The position numbers and the translations under genes are program-made. A stretch of DNA of 64,000 nt, from assembly GCA_965242615.1 (NCBI GenBank), contig CBDESR010000005.1, positions 1,178,001 through 1,242,000 on the forward strand, in the 5' to 3' direction. The DNA comes from CBDBCU01 sp965242615 (GTDB lineage: Bacteria; Chloroflexota; Dehalococcoidia; Lucifugimonadales; UBA3495). This document shows, piece after piece, positions 8,659-17,505 of this stretch (position 1 is its first letter; each line of letters opens with the position of its first letter). The notes below the pieces were generated by a model, which was given only the letters and a program-made list of their open reading frames with translations, was not told the origin of the DNA and did not search any database.

Positions 8659-8869
8659 TTGGGGGGGGGGCGGCGCGCTAACCCCATCGCAAAGGGGAAA
8701 TTTGCCGGGGCCGGCTGGAGCTGGCTCCGGCGGATTTTTCCTTTCCTTTTACATTTGCCCATTCCCAACCTGAACTTGCCGAAAGCAAACAAAACCGCAT
8801 CCGGTAGCCGGTTCTCATCCCGGCCGCCATCTGCTAAAATCAACTTATACCTGATGGGAGTTGCTTGGC
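8659..8869. other. Intergenic gap with possible methyltransferase promoter
   Basis: A G10 run follows the coiled-coil gene stop, then GC-rich sequence with no credible gene. TAAAAT around 8834-8839 is a plausible -10 box for the methyltransferase starting at 8870. Nothing else was recognised. Confidence 0.4.
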
Positions 8870-10540
8870 ATGGTCGAACCGATCTCCCCCAACAAGCTCT
8901 ACTTCGGCGATAACCTGCCCATCTTGCGGGATCATATCGCCGACGCCAGCGTCGACCTGATTTACCTCGACCCGCCCTTTAACTCCAATGCCAACTACAA
9001 CATCTTGTTCCGGGAACGGAGCGGCGAGCAGTCGGCCGCCCAAATCACCGCTTTCCGGGATACTTGGCGCTGGTCTATCGAGTCCGAGGCAGCTTACCTG
9101 GAGGTCATCCAACACGGTCCGCAGCAGCTGGCGCGTCTGCTGGCGGCAATGCGGGACTTTCTGGGTCAGAACGATATGATGGCATATCTGACGATGATGG
9201 CGCAGCGGATGATTGAGATGCACCGGGTATTGAAACCTACCGGCAGCATCTACCTGCATTGCGACCCCACCGCCAGCCATTACCTCAAAACGCTGATGGA
9301 CTCCGTGTTCGGAGCCCGCAATTTCATCAACGAAATATCCTGGCAGCGCAGCCAGAACCCTTCCTCCATCAGCCGCCGCTTCCGCCGCGCCCACGACCTG
9401 ATATTGTTTTACGGCAAAGGGCCGGATTACCGCTTTACTATGCAGTACCGGGAGCTGTCCACGGAATCCCAAAAGCTCTACAGCGGATTGGACGAGCGGG
9501 GTTACTATCGACTGGTGCCGTTGCTGGTCAGCGGGCGGCGGGGCGGCGTTACCGGTATGCCTTGGCGGGGCATTGACCCCAATGAGCAAGGTCGGGACGG
9601 TATGCACTGGGTTACTGTCCACGACAATCTCGAGGACTATGAGGCCAACAACCTAATACATTGGCCGGCCGGCGGCGGTTTGCCAAACCTCAAGTATTAT
9701 ATGGAGGACAGCCCGGGTTCCCCACTGTCCGACTACTGGTACGACATCCGACCCATCCAATCCCGTTCCCGGGAATCTTTGGGCTACCCTACCCAGAAAC
9801 CCGAGGCGCTGCTGGAACGCATCATTCAGGCCGGCAGCAGCGAGGGCGACTTGGTTCTTGACCCTTTTTGCGGCTGCGGCACGGCGATGACCGTCGCCGA
9901 GCGACTTAACCGCCGCTGGATTGGCATTGACATTACCCACTTGGCCGTATCCCTGATGAAAAACCGGCTGCGGGACAATTTCGGTGACAACCTGCGCCCC
10001 TATGACTTGATTGGCGTCCCCCAGGATGTGGCCAGCGCCCGGGCGTTGGCGGTGGAAAGCGAACACGATGGCCGTTACCAGTTCGAGTGGTGGGCCTTGG
10101 GATTAGTGGAGGCCCGCCCGGCCCGAGAGCGGCGGCGGGGCGCTGACTCCGGAGTGGATGGCTACATCAACTTTTTTGACGATAACAGCGGTCGCCCCAA
10201 GCGTATTATCGTGCAGGTGAAAAGCGGACAGGTCAACCGGGGACAAATCGCCGCATTGAAAGGAGATATGGAGCGGGAACGGGCGGAAATCGCCCTGTTC
10301 ATCACCTTGAACTCGCCCACCAGTCCGATGGCCCAGGAAGCGGCTACAGCCGGCTTTTACCAACCGGATCACTTCCCCGGTCAGCAATTTCCCCGTGTGC
10401 AAATCCTGACCATCGAGGAACTGCTGAACGGCAAGTTGGCGGAATATCCTCGCTATGCCCCGGAAGCTACTTTTCAGCGCACGCCGCGCCGCGCCCGCAC
10501 CCAAGAAGCCCAAATAAGTTTCAGCAGAGTTACGGAGTAA
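8870..10540 (+). CDS. Beta-class DNA methyltransferase fused to a PD-(D/E)xK-like nuclease domain
   Basis: 556 aa from ATG 8870, with GGGAG nine bases upstream; an in-frame TTG at 8861 is less likely. Motif IV DPPF (34-37) precedes motif I DPFCGCGTA (331-339), the beta-class order for N6-adenine or N4-cytosine methylation. The target-recognition region lies between them and contains LGYPTQKPEALLERII. After the methylase, residues ~405-500 hold RGADSGVDGY, then IIVQVKSG (Asp430, Gln449, Lys451), resembling the D...QxK active site of Mrr-type restriction endonucleases. I infer a single-chain modification enzyme with a linked nuclease, either a restriction-modification enzyme or a degenerate relative. 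It shares its N-terminal architecture with the two methylase-HNH fusions at 30.5 and 34.5 kb. Confidence 0.85.
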   Translation: MVEPISPNKLYFGDNLPILRDHIADASVDLIYLDPPFNSNANYNILFRERSGEQSAAQITAFRDTWRWSIESEAAYLEVIQHGPQQLARLLAAMRDFLGQNDMMAYLTMMAQRMIEMHRVLKPTGSIYLHCDPTASHYLKTLMDSVFGARNFINEISWQRSQNPSSISRRFRRAHDLILFYGKGPDYRFTMQYRELSTESQKLYSGLDERGYYRLVPLLVSGRRGGVTGMPWRGIDPNEQGRDGMHWVTVHDNLEDYEANNLIHWPAGGGLPNLKYYMEDSPGSPLSDYWYDIRPIQSRSRESLGYPTQKPEALLERIIQAGSSEGDLVLDPFCGCGTAMTVAERLNRRWIGIDITHLAVSLMKNRLRDNFGDNLRPYDLIGVPQDVASARALAVESEHDGRYQFEWWALGLVEARPARERRRGADSGVDGYINFFDDNSGRPKRIIVQVKSGQVNRGQIAALKGDMERERAEIALFITLNSPTSPMAQEAATAGFYQPDHFPGQQFPRVQILTIEELLNGKLAEYPRYAPEATFQRTPRRARTQEAQISFSRVTE

Positions 10541-10553
10541 AAAGCGGGATAAC

Positions 10554-10940
10554 CTACTCCCGCAAATCCACCTCAAAATGGTACAAATCCTCCACCGCCC
10601 CATCCTTAAACTGCCACATCCCCATACTGCCGACTACGATGTCTCCCCGGGAATCCCAGTCCAGGTTTGACGCCGCCCCGTCCCGGTCAATATCCGCCCC
10701 GTTGCGAATGGCGGCCAAGGCGGCCGCTATTCCCGCCGCCGAGGCCACATACCGCTGCCCCGGCGGCTTGGCGATAATGTTCAGCCCATCCCGCAAATCC
10801 GACCCCTCGGTAACGCCGGCGTATTCGGCGGCCAGCATCAAGGCCACGGCCGCGTCATAAGCCTCCCGCATAAAGGGCGCGTGGGGCAATTCCCCATACT
10901 CGGCGGTGTAGTCCGCTTCCCACAAAGGAATTTTCTGCAT
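10554..10940 (-). pseudogene. C-terminal remnant of a LivK-type substrate-binding protein
   Basis: 128 aa matching only the last third of type-1 periplasmic binding proteins (branched-chain amino acid ABC transport): PFMREAYDAAVALMLA is the typical C-lobe helix, followed by ALAAIRNGADIDRDGAASNLDWDSRGDI and a C-terminal WQFKDGAVEDL strand. The family is normally about 380-430 aa with a signal peptide; both are missing. An in-frame stop lies 9 nt upstream of the ATG and no upstream portion is found. No permease or ATPase is nearby, so this is most likely a decayed gene. Confidence 0.65.
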
Positions 10941-11378
10941 ACCCGGTTAACCTTTCTCCAAATCTGAGTACCGGTCGAGTGCCGAATCAGGGCGGTTTTG
11001 TTTGCTTATATAGCATCATACTACAACCGCCGGCCTCTGCCAACGGGTATCCAGAATCCTGACGGTCAAGCCCGGCTACATCCCCGCGTGCTGAACCGGT
11101 TAAGTTGGGGCGGACTGACCGGGATTTTGCCGCTATGCGACTCCTTTATAATGCAATTGCCCGGGATAACGGCCCGGGACTTGCAAAAGTCATCCACCAA
11201 GACATATAGTATCATCAGGAAGGTGTTCGTCCCCGGCATAGCCCAGCCTCCTTTAGGTCGGGCAAGCTGAACTATGCGGCAGAGACGCCTTCCATTACCG
11301 GACCTTTCCTACCTTATGTTTAAGACCGCCCCCAACAGTTATAATGCCCCTTACCTAGCAACGGAGGCAACCCCCATT
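10941..11378. other. Intergenic region with a promoter for the HEPN-like gene
   Basis: No convincing gene; the open frame 10998-11270 has no family signal and unlikely composition. A degenerate member of the GGGAATCC-type repeat lies near 11043-11065. TATAAT at 11340-11345, 33 nt before ATG 11379, is a good -10 box for the next gene and supports that start over the upstream ones. Confidence 0.45.
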
Positions 11379-11945
11379 ATGACCCTCCCCTTAGACACCG
11401 CCCCCGGTCCCTCTCCCGACGCCGAATCCCAGCGCAACGCCGGCATCAGCCGGGAACTGCTGACTAAAGCCCGCTTGGAACTGGACGCCGGCGATTTGCT
11501 GCAAGCGTCAAACAAGGCGTGGGGCGCCGGCGCTTTTGCCCTGAAAGCCGTCGCCGAAAAGCGCCGCTGGTTCAACGAAGCCGATTGGAAGCTGCGCCGC
11601 ATTGCGCTGGTCCTTTCTGACGAGACCGCCGACCCCGCCCTCTTGGGGCATTACGACACCTGCCGCGATGCCCATTTCAACTTTTACCGGCATCTGTATC
11701 AGCCCCGGGATGTGCGGACTGCCATCGCCGCGGCGGAGTATATTATCGCCCGCACCAGCCCCACCCTGGCCCCGGGTTATACGCCGCCTTTCGTCAGCGA
11801 CGAAATCGAGGAAATGAAGCAGCGGCTGGAGCAGCCCACCAGCCAGGCGGACGAACACCGGTTGACGGTAGGATTGCCGCCCATGTCCGCCCGGCCGCCG
11901 GTGAACGAATTTGAACTGCCCTCGAACGGGACGGTGTGGGAATAG
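11379..11945 (+). CDS. PaREP1/HEPN-like protein
   Basis: 188 aa from ATG 11379, chosen because ACGGAGG lies ten bases upstream and a TATAAT box precedes it. The segment LLTKARLELDAGDLLQASNKAWGA followed by a helix with ALKAVAEKRRW has the pattern of the PaREP1/HEPN-type all-helical family (repeated Ala, QAS-KAW). These proteins are often linked to toxin-antitoxin or stress systems, but no catalytic RxxxxH is evident. Three related genes sit in tandem at 60.9-62.2 kb; this one is longer, with a ~60-residue hydrophilic C-terminus. No nucleotidyltransferase partner is adjacent. Confidence 0.6.
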   Translation: MTLPLDTAPGPSPDAESQRNAGISRELLTKARLELDAGDLLQASNKAWGAGAFALKAVAEKRRWFNEADWKLRRIALVLSDETADPALLGHYDTCRDAHFNFYRHLYQPRDVRTAIAAAEYIIARTSPTLAPGYTPPFVSDEIEEMKQRLEQPTSQADEHRLTVGLPPMSARPPVNEFELPSNGTVWE

Positions 11946-11992
11946 CCGTCCCGGCCCCATTGCCCTCTAACCTTATCGGAGAAGTTAGCCCT

Positions 11993-13486
11993 ATGCTGAA
12001 AGGCGGCAACCGCGACACTACCCCTCTACTCCTCGAGCGCAGCGTCCCCGGCCGTGTCGGTGTCGTGGCCCCCCCGCTCGATGTGCCGGCGCAGCCCTTG
12101 CCCGATGCCGCCCTCCTCCGCAGCGATTTGCCCCTGCCCGAAGTCTCCGAGCCGGAAGTCGTCCAGTACTTCACCGGCCTCAGCCAGCTCAACTTTTCCA
12201 TCGACACCCAGTTTTACCCCTTGGGCAGCTGCACGATGAAATACAACCCCAAGGTCAACGACGAAATGGCATTCCTGCCGGGGTTCGCCGCCATCCACCC
12301 CTTGCAGCCGGCGGAAACGGCCCAAGGCGCGCTGGAACTGCTGTACCGCCTGCAGCAATACCTCGGCGAAATTACCGGAATGGCCGGCGTAAGCCTGGCT
12401 ACCCTCGCCGGCGCCCACGGCGAACTGGCCGGCGTCCTGATGATGCGCGCCTATCATCAAGAACGCGGCGATACCCGCCGCACTAAAATGGCAATTCCCG
12501 ACAGCGCCCACGGCACCAACCCGGCATCGGCCGCTATGGCCGGCTTCGAGGTTGTAACCCTGCCTTCGGACGCTGATGGCAATGTGGATTTGGCCGCCCT
12601 CCGCCAACTGGCCGGCCCCGACTTGGCTGGTGTGATGATAACCCTCCCCAGCACTCTAGGCTTGTTCGACCGCAACATTGTCGAGGTCTGCCGCATCGTC
12701 CACAACGCCGGCGGCCTCGTCTATGGCGACGGTGCCAATATGAACGCCTTGCTCGGCCGCGTCAAACTCGGCGACCTCGGCTTTGATGTCATCCACCTGA
12801 ACCTGCACAAGACTTTCAGCACCCCCCACGGCGGCGGCGGCCCCGGCGCCGGCCCGGTCTGCTGCGGCCCCCAACTGACGCCCTATCTGGCCGCCCCGCT
12901 AGTCCGGTCGGCGGATGCGGCGGCGGATGAGCAAAGCAACCGCTATCAACTGCATACCCCGGAACGCAGCATCGGAAAAATCAGCGGTTTTCACGGCAAC
13001 TTTGGCGTACTGGTCCGCGCCTATACCTACATCCGCACCCTCGGCGCCGCCGGCATCCAAGCCATCAGCGGCAACGCCGTCCTCAACGCCAACTACCTGC
13101 TAACCCGGCTGCGCGCTGACTACTACCTGCCCTATGACCGCCCCTGTATGCACGAAGTAGTCTTTTCCGCCGACTGGCAGCGGGAGCGCGGCGTCAGCGG
13201 CCTCGAAGTCGCCAAACGCCTCCTCGACTACGGCTTTCACGCCCCCACGATGTATTTCCCCCTCATCATCCACGAAGCCCTGATGATTGAACCCACCGAA
13301 GCCGAAAACCGCGACACCCTCGACGCCTTTATCGCCGCCCTGCAAGCCATCAACCGGGAATCCCAAGAAACCCCGGAACTCGTCCAGCAAGCCCCCCACA
13401 CCACGCCAGTCTCCCGCCTTGACGAAGCAAGAGCCGCCCGCCGCCCCAACCTCCGCTGGCAACCGCAACCCCAGTCCAAGCCATAA
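11993..13486 (+). CDS. gcvPB: Glycine dehydrogenase (decarboxylating) subunit 2
   Basis: 497 aa. This is the C-terminal-half subunit of the split P-protein of the glycine cleavage system, which with subunit 1 decarboxylates glycine and loads the aminomethyl group on H-protein lipoamide. Motifs: LNFSIDTQFYPLGSCTMKYNPK, IPDSAHGTNPASAAMAGF, and the PLP-lysine block HLNLHKTFSTPHGGGGPGAG. ATG 11993 follows ATCGGAGAAG and gives the usual MLKGG-type start; in-frame starts upstream would overlap the preceding gene. No gcvPA, gcvH or gcvT is in the window, so the system is dispersed here. glyA, which also feeds one-carbon metabolism, is at 42 kb. Confidence 0.95.
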   Translation: MLKGGNRDTTPLLLERSVPGRVGVVAPPLDVPAQPLPDAALLRSDLPLPEVSEPEVVQYFTGLSQLNFSIDTQFYPLGSCTMKYNPKVNDEMAFLPGFAAIHPLQPAETAQGALELLYRLQQYLGEITGMAGVSLATLAGAHGELAGVLMMRAYHQERGDTRRTKMAIPDSAHGTNPASAAMAGFEVVTLPSDADGNVDLAALRQLAGPDLAGVMITLPSTLGLFDRNIVEVCRIVHNAGGLVYGDGANMNALLGRVKLGDLGFDVIHLNLHKTFSTPHGGGGPGAGPVCCGPQLTPYLAAPLVRSADAAADEQSNRYQLHTPERSIGKISGFHGNFGVLVRAYTYIRTLGAAGIQAISGNAVLNANYLLTRLRADYYLPYDRPCMHEVVFSADWQRERGVSGLEVAKRLLDYGFHAPTMYFPLIIHEALMIEPTEAENRDTLDAFIAALQAINRESQETPELVQQAPHTTPVSRLDEARAARRPNLRWQPQPQSKP

Positions 13487-13591
13487 GCAACCGACCGCCG
13501 CAAATTAAAAACCGCCCTCCCCGTGCCAACGGGAACGACGGTTTTAATTGGCAATTGCCCAAAACAACCGGGTTAGGGGGTTAAGTCGAAC

Positions 13592-14137
13592 TCACCGGTC
13601 AGCCCGGGCGATTTCCACCAGCTTCCGGATAATCTCCCGGGTATGCTCCTCCGCCCCCACCCAATCCTCGCCCCCTTCCAGCAGGTTCAACAGGTACTTG
13701 TCATAGCTCAGCGACCGCCGCCGTAGCCACTTCGCTACTTCCCCTTGCTCTCTGGTGCCTTGCGTCTCGGCAATTTTGACGCAGTGTTCGATCGCCTCCC
13801 CCATCGTGGGATAAAACAGATACCCGTTAAGCGCCAGAAACACCGAAACCGTAGCCAACCCCGTCCGCTTGTTGCCATCCACCAGGGCATGGTTCTTGAT
13901 GATGGAGCAAAGCAACGCCGCCGCCTTGTCAAAGACGGTGCGGTACAGGTAAAGCCCGCCAAAGGTCTGCCGGGGTTGGGCCAACGCCGATTCCAGACGC
14001 CCTTTCCCTTCCGCACCGCCGAGGTACAGAAAATCCGGCATCGGATCCGGGTAGTCCGGGTAAAAATTGGACGCCAGCCGATATATTATGTTCTCTACCT
14101 CAAAGGCGGTAGGGAACCAATACCTTCGCTTAACGAT
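13592..14137 (-). CDS. Doc/Fic-family toxin with apparent AUC start
   Basis: Fic motif HALVDGNKRTGLAT fits HxFx(D/E)GNKR of Fic/Doc enzymes, which transfer phosphate or AMP to targets such as EF-Tu (Ala replaces the usual Phe). The helix KAAALLCSIIKNHAL is typical of Doc. The first ATG is at 14041, but homology to Doc N-termini continues upstream (WFPTAFEVENIIYRLASN, then YPDYPDP) with no ATG/GTG/TTG up to a stop at 14152-14150. The antitoxin end contains AAGGAG, seven bases before ATC at 14137-14135, which begins (M)VKRRYWFP and overlaps the antitoxin stop. I therefore place the start at that AUC. Toxin and antitoxin overlap by 8 nt, indicating translational coupling. Confidence 0.72.
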   Translation of the reverse strand: MVKRRYWFPTAFEVENIIYRLASNFYPDYPDPMPDFLYLGGAEGKGRLESALAQPRQTFGGLYLYRTVFDKAAALLCSIIKNHALVDGNKRTGLATVSVFLALNGYLFYPTMGEAIEHCVKIAETQGTREQGEVAKWLRRRSLSYDKYLLNLLEGGEDWVGAEEHTREIIRKLVEIARADR

Positions 14138-14312
14138 GTTCCAGCTCCTTCAGAGCGTCCCAATGGAGCTCGATGACCAAGTCGGTGACTTCCCGCAAGG
14201 TCTCGATGTCCACTTCCCGGCTGGCAAACGGGTCCCGGACACCCTTAACCTTGCCCCTAACTCCCGCCGCCTTTTTCCCGTTGGCGTTAACCGTAACCTT
14301 CTCGCCGCTCAT
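14130..14312 (-). CDS. Small antitoxin paired with the Doc/Fic toxin
   Basis: 60 aa, upstream of and overlapping the toxin as antitoxins of this class usually are. The N-terminal half is basic (VNANGKKAAGVRGKVKGVRDP) and may bind DNA or the operator; the C-terminal half is an acidic helix (VDIETLREVTDLVIELHWDA) suited to wrap the toxin. A strong AAGGCAGG site lies seven bases before the ATG. It does not resemble Phd clearly, so the assignment rests mainly on position, size and overlap. Confidence 0.65.
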   Translation of the reverse strand: MSGEKVTVNANGKKAAGVRGKVKGVRDPFASREVDIETLREVTDLVIELHWDALKELEHR

Positions 14313-14483
14313 GGCAAACCTGCCTTATCTTAATCGGCTTCCCGTACTATACTCCATCACCATACTACCCCACATCCAGCCCAATATCAACCCGCCCCCA
14401 ATCGCCCCAAGCTCAAAAACTGGCATTCCCCCGCCATTACCGTTACAATTGCCCGCAATCTTATATGCGCCGGAGGTGCAGTT

Positions 14484-15419
14484 ATGCCTTTGGATCCGCA
14501 GATTGTGGCGGTTATGGAAGCGGCGGCGGCGTTGGGCTTGCCGCCCAATAACGAGGTTTCGCCGCAGGAAGCCCGGGCCAATACCAAAGCCCGAATGCGC
14601 GCCGTTGGCCCGGAAGTGGGCGCGGTGCAGGATTGCGCTATCCCCGGCCCGGATGGCCCGGTGGCCGCGCGGATTTACACTCCTGCCGGCCCCGGCCCCT
14701 TTCCCGGCTTGGCTTGGTTTCACGGCGGCGGTTGGGTCGTCGGCGATTTGGATACGGCAGACGCGGCGGCCCGCAATATGTGCGCCGGCGCCGACTGCGT
14801 GGTGGTGTCGGTGGATTACCGCCTCGCTCCGGAGACCAAGTTTCCCGGTCCGGCGGAGGATTGCTACGCCGCGACCCAGTGGCTGGCCGCCAACGCCGCC
14901 GCGCTTAATGTCGATCCCGGCCGCATCGCCGTGGGCGGCGACTCGGCCGGCGGCAACTTGGCGGCTGCCGTGGCGCTGATGTCCCGGGACCGGGGCGGCT
15001 GTCCGCTGGTTTTTCAGCTGCTGGTCTATCCGGTAACCCGGCGGGACTTTGACAATGGCTCTTATCGGGACAACGCCGACGGCTACCAGTTGACCCGGGA
15101 CACGATGATTTGGTACTGGAATCACTACTTGGCATCCGACGGGGACGCCGCCAATCCCTACGCCGCGCCGCTGGAAGCGGCCGACCTCAGCGGCCTGCCG
15201 CCAGCTCTGGTGCTGACCGCCGAATATGACCCGCTGCGGGATGAGGGGGAAGCCTACGCCGCCGCCTTGCAAGCGGCCGGCATCCCGACCGACTGCGTCC
15301 GCTATGATGGTCTGATTCACGGTTTCTTTGGAATGTTTGCGGCCGTGGAGCAAGCTCAGCAAGCGGTCGACCGCAGCGCCGCCGCTTTGAGGAAAGCCTT
15401 TGCCGCCGTACCGGTGTAG
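14484..15419 (+). CDS. HSL-family alpha/beta hydrolase (esterase)
   Basis: 311 aa. The hormone-sensitive-lipase family signature HGGGW (80-84) forms the oxyanion hole, the nucleophile elbow GDSAGG contains Ser154, Asp249 sits in AEYDPLRDE and His279 in DGLIHGF, so the triad is complete. DYRLAPETKFPGP is also typical. Family members hydrolyse short acyl esters; the natural substrate is unknown. No signal peptide, so cytosolic. GGAGG lies 9 nt before the ATG. It stands alone between the divergent toxin-antitoxin pair and amt. Confidence 0.9.
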   Translation: MPLDPQIVAVMEAAAALGLPPNNEVSPQEARANTKARMRAVGPEVGAVQDCAIPGPDGPVAARIYTPAGPGPFPGLAWFHGGGWVVGDLDTADAAARNMCAGADCVVVSVDYRLAPETKFPGPAEDCYAATQWLAANAAALNVDPGRIAVGGDSAGGNLAAAVALMSRDRGGCPLVFQLLVYPVTRRDFDNGSYRDNADGYQLTRDTMIWYWNHYLASDGDAANPYAAPLEAADLSGLPPALVLTAEYDPLRDEGEAYAAALQAAGIPTDCVRYDGLIHGFFGMFAAVEQAQQAVDRSAAALRKAFAAVPV

Positions 15420-15443
15420 GCGCAAATTCCCATACCCGGGCTT

Positions 15444-15521
15444 TCTGGATTCCCACTTTCGTGGGAAGGACGAGTATAGGCGATAACCCGGTCTGGATTC
15501 CCACTTTCGTGGGAATGACGG
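15444..15521. repeat. Two copies of the GATTCCCACTTTCGTGGG hairpin repeat
   Basis: Copies at 15444-15472 and 15492-15521 lie between the esterase and amt, each with TTCCCAC/GTGGGAA arms and a TTTC loop, followed by GACG. They are near-identical to copies at 6.1 kb and 58.05 kb. As the first element after the esterase they may end its transcript, but no U-run follows. Confidence 0.85.
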
Positions 15522-15645
15522 AAGTAAGTCACTAGGTATATACGACAGCCCGGGAATCCGGTGCCGCCGGGTGTAGTCAAAGGGGCGGATTTGTGCTAGT
15601 ATCTGGCGGCGAATTTAACCACTTGTAATAAAGGGGACAAGGAGA

Positions 15646-17100
15646 ATGAACCTGTCAGCCATTTTTAACCACTTGGGGAACCTGATTGGCGGACGCCGCC
15701 GGGTTTGGGGCGCGGCCGCCCTAACCCTGCTGACCGTGGCCCTGTTCTGGGCTTGGCCCGGGACGGCCCACGCGGCCGGCATTGACCCGGAAACCCAATT
15801 CGTCCTGAACACCTTTTCCTTCCTGATTTGGGGGGCGTTGGTGATGTGGATGTGCGCCGGCTTTACGATGCTGGAGTCCGGGTCGGTGCGTACCAAGAAC
15901 GCGTCGATGATTTGCCTCAAAAACATCGGCATCTATTCCATCGCCGGCTTGGCATTTTTCTTTATCGGCTACAACCTGATGTATGTCGGCGTGGACGGCG
16001 ACCGGCTCTTGGGGCTGGTTGGCACGCTGAACCTGGCTTACGGGCCGTCGGCGGAGGAGATTGCCCTGGTCGGCGGCGCCGACAACGCGGCCGAGGTAGC
16101 CGCGAAGGCCAGTTACTCCACGATGTCCGACTGGTTCTTTCAGATGGTGTTCGTAGCTACGGCGGCGTCCATCGTTTCCGGAGCCTTGGCGGAACGGGTC
16201 AAGATGTGGAGTTTCTTTCTCTTTACGCTCATCCTGACCGCCTTTATTTACCCGGTTGTCGGGGCGTGGACCTGGGGCGGCGGCTGGTTGAGCGGCATCG
16301 GTTTCAGCGACTTTGCCGGGTCAACTATCGTCCACAGCACCGGCGGTTGGGCCGCTTTGGCGGGTATGCTGGTCGTGGGGCCGCGCCTCGGCAAGTTCCG
16401 CCGGGACGGGACGGTGCGGCAGACGCCGCCCTCCAATGTGCTGTTGGTGACTTTGGGGGTGTTCATCCTTTGGCTGGGCTGGTTCGGGTTCAACGGCGGG
16501 TCGGAGTTGGCTTTGGGCGGCGTGGCGAATGTGGTGCAGATGTCCCACATTCTGGTCAACACTAACCTGGCCGCCGCCGCCGGGGTTATCGCCGCCCTGT
16601 CGGTATCCCGCCCCCTGCTGGGCCGCATCGACCTGTTTGCCGGCTTGAACGGGGCTATCGCCGGCTTGGTCGCTATCACCGCCGGGCCGACTTTTGTCGA
16701 ACACCCTTGGGCGGTGCTGATTGGCGCCATTGGCGGCGTCATTTGTACCGGCGGGTTGAAACTGCTGGAAAAGCTGAAGCTGGATGATGTGGTGGGCGCG
16801 GTGCCGGCCCACTTGTTCGCCGGCATCTGGGGAACCTTGGCGGTGGGATTGCTGCCTTTCGTTGGCGTGGCCACCGGCGGCATCCTTTGGGTGCAGTTGG
16901 TGGGCGTACTGGCCATCGGGGCTTTCGTGCTGCCGGTGTCGTGGCTGGCTTGGAAGGCAACGGATGTCATTCCGTTCCTGGGCGCGCGGGTGTCCACGCA
17001 GGTGGAGCGGTTGGGGCAGGATACGGCCGAGTTGGGGATGGAATCCTACCCGGAGTTCGTGCTGATGCCGGATGTGGAGGAACTGGAGGACGACGACTAA
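15646..17100 (+). CDS. amt: Ammonium transporter
   Basis: 484 aa with an N-terminal signal-like helix (about 17-43, ending GTAHAAG) and ~11 membrane helices. Amt hallmarks: AGFTMLESGSVRTKNA near the start, the DFAGSTIVHSTGGWAALAG block with the first pore His, GWFGFNGGSEL, and a second pore-region block DDVVGAVPAHLFAGIWG with its His. It conducts ammonium inward for nitrogen assimilation. CAAGGAG lies six bases before the ATG. No glnK/P-II gene follows, although the cytosolic tail (acidic, ending LEDDD) is the usual contact side for P-II. A TAGTAT sequence near 15598 could be its -10 box. Confidence 0.95.
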   Translation: MNLSAIFNHLGNLIGGRRRVWGAAALTLLTVALFWAWPGTAHAAGIDPETQFVLNTFSFLIWGALVMWMCAGFTMLESGSVRTKNASMICLKNIGIYSIAGLAFFFIGYNLMYVGVDGDRLLGLVGTLNLAYGPSAEEIALVGGADNAAEVAAKASYSTMSDWFFQMVFVATAASIVSGALAERVKMWSFFLFTLILTAFIYPVVGAWTWGGGWLSGIGFSDFAGSTIVHSTGGWAALAGMLVVGPRLGKFRRDGTVRQTPPSNVLLVTLGVFILWLGWFGFNGGSELALGGVANVVQMSHILVNTNLAAAAGVIAALSVSRPLLGRIDLFAGLNGAIAGLVAITAGPTFVEHPWAVLIGAIGGVICTGGLKLLEKLKLDDVVGAVPAHLFAGIWGTLAVGLLPFVGVATGGILWVQLVGVLAIGAFVLPVSWLAWKATDVIPFLGARVSTQVERLGQDTAELGMESYPEFVLMPDVEELEDDD

Positions 17101-17109
17101 GCGGCGGCC

Positions 17110-17139
17110 GCCGGGCGGGAGCGTCAGCCCCCGCCCGGC
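17110..17139 (+). terminator. Possible amt terminator
   Basis: Ten-base-pair stem GCCGGGCGGG / CCCGCCCGGC with a ten-base loop, 10 nt after the amt stop, followed by CTTCCTTCC. The U-run is weak. Confidence 0.5.
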
Positions 17140-17177
17140 CTTCCTTCCCCCGCCAACGGGAATCCAGAATCCCAAAC

Positions 17178-17420
17178 CTCAAAAATTTTGAGGGGGTGCG
17201 GGGGAACTTTTGTAAAAGTTCCCCTGCCGTCTCCCCATCCTCCGGCAACCATCATTCCCATCCTCCCACCGTCATTCCCCGCCCTGTTTTACCCATGTCA
17301 TTCCGAGGCGACAGCCGAGGAATCTAAAATGCCGCCCCCGCAACCACCCTCAAGACAACCAGCCATCCCCAACTCCAAAAGTTTTGAGGGGGTGCGGGGG
17401 AACTTTTACAAAAGTTCCCC
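17178..17420. repeat. Two copies of a double-hairpin repeat
   Basis: A ~55-nt unit occurs at 17176-17230 and 17373-17430. Each has a short palindrome (CTCAAAAATTTTGAG at 17178-17192; its counterpart at 17373-17387), then GGGGTGCGG, then a 24-nt palindrome with GGGGAACTTTT / AAAAGTTCCCC arms (17201-17224 and 17397-17420). The loop dinucleotide differs (GT versus AC), which keeps the arms intact. Between the copies lies a GTCATTCCGAGG...GAGGAATCT palindrome (about 17299-17325). No coding capacity is evident. Confidence 0.85.
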
Positions 17421-17451
17421 CGCCGTATCCTCTAAAACCAATTTCCCAATT

Positions 17452-17505
17452 CCCGAAAATTCATCCCGAAAGACTATTGACAACCATAATTCCCGCCCCC
17501 ATAAT
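17452..17505 (+). promoter_or_regulatory. Promoter of RNA-like element, copy A
   Basis: A 16-nt box CCCGAAAATTCATCCC (17452-17467), then 9 nt, TTGACA (17477-17482), 17 nt, CATAAT (17500-17505). Copy B at 58.0 kb has the same three sequences at exactly the same spacings, while the spacers between them differ. That pattern argues for selection on the promoter and on an upstream activator or UP-like site. Confidence 0.75.

Noticed and set aside
8659..8913. 84-aa ORF after the coiled-coil gene
   Set aside because: Begins in a G10 run, overlaps the methyltransferase start, and has no recognisable features.
10998..11270. 90-aa ORF
   Set aside because: No family pattern and it contains a degenerate dispersed repeat.
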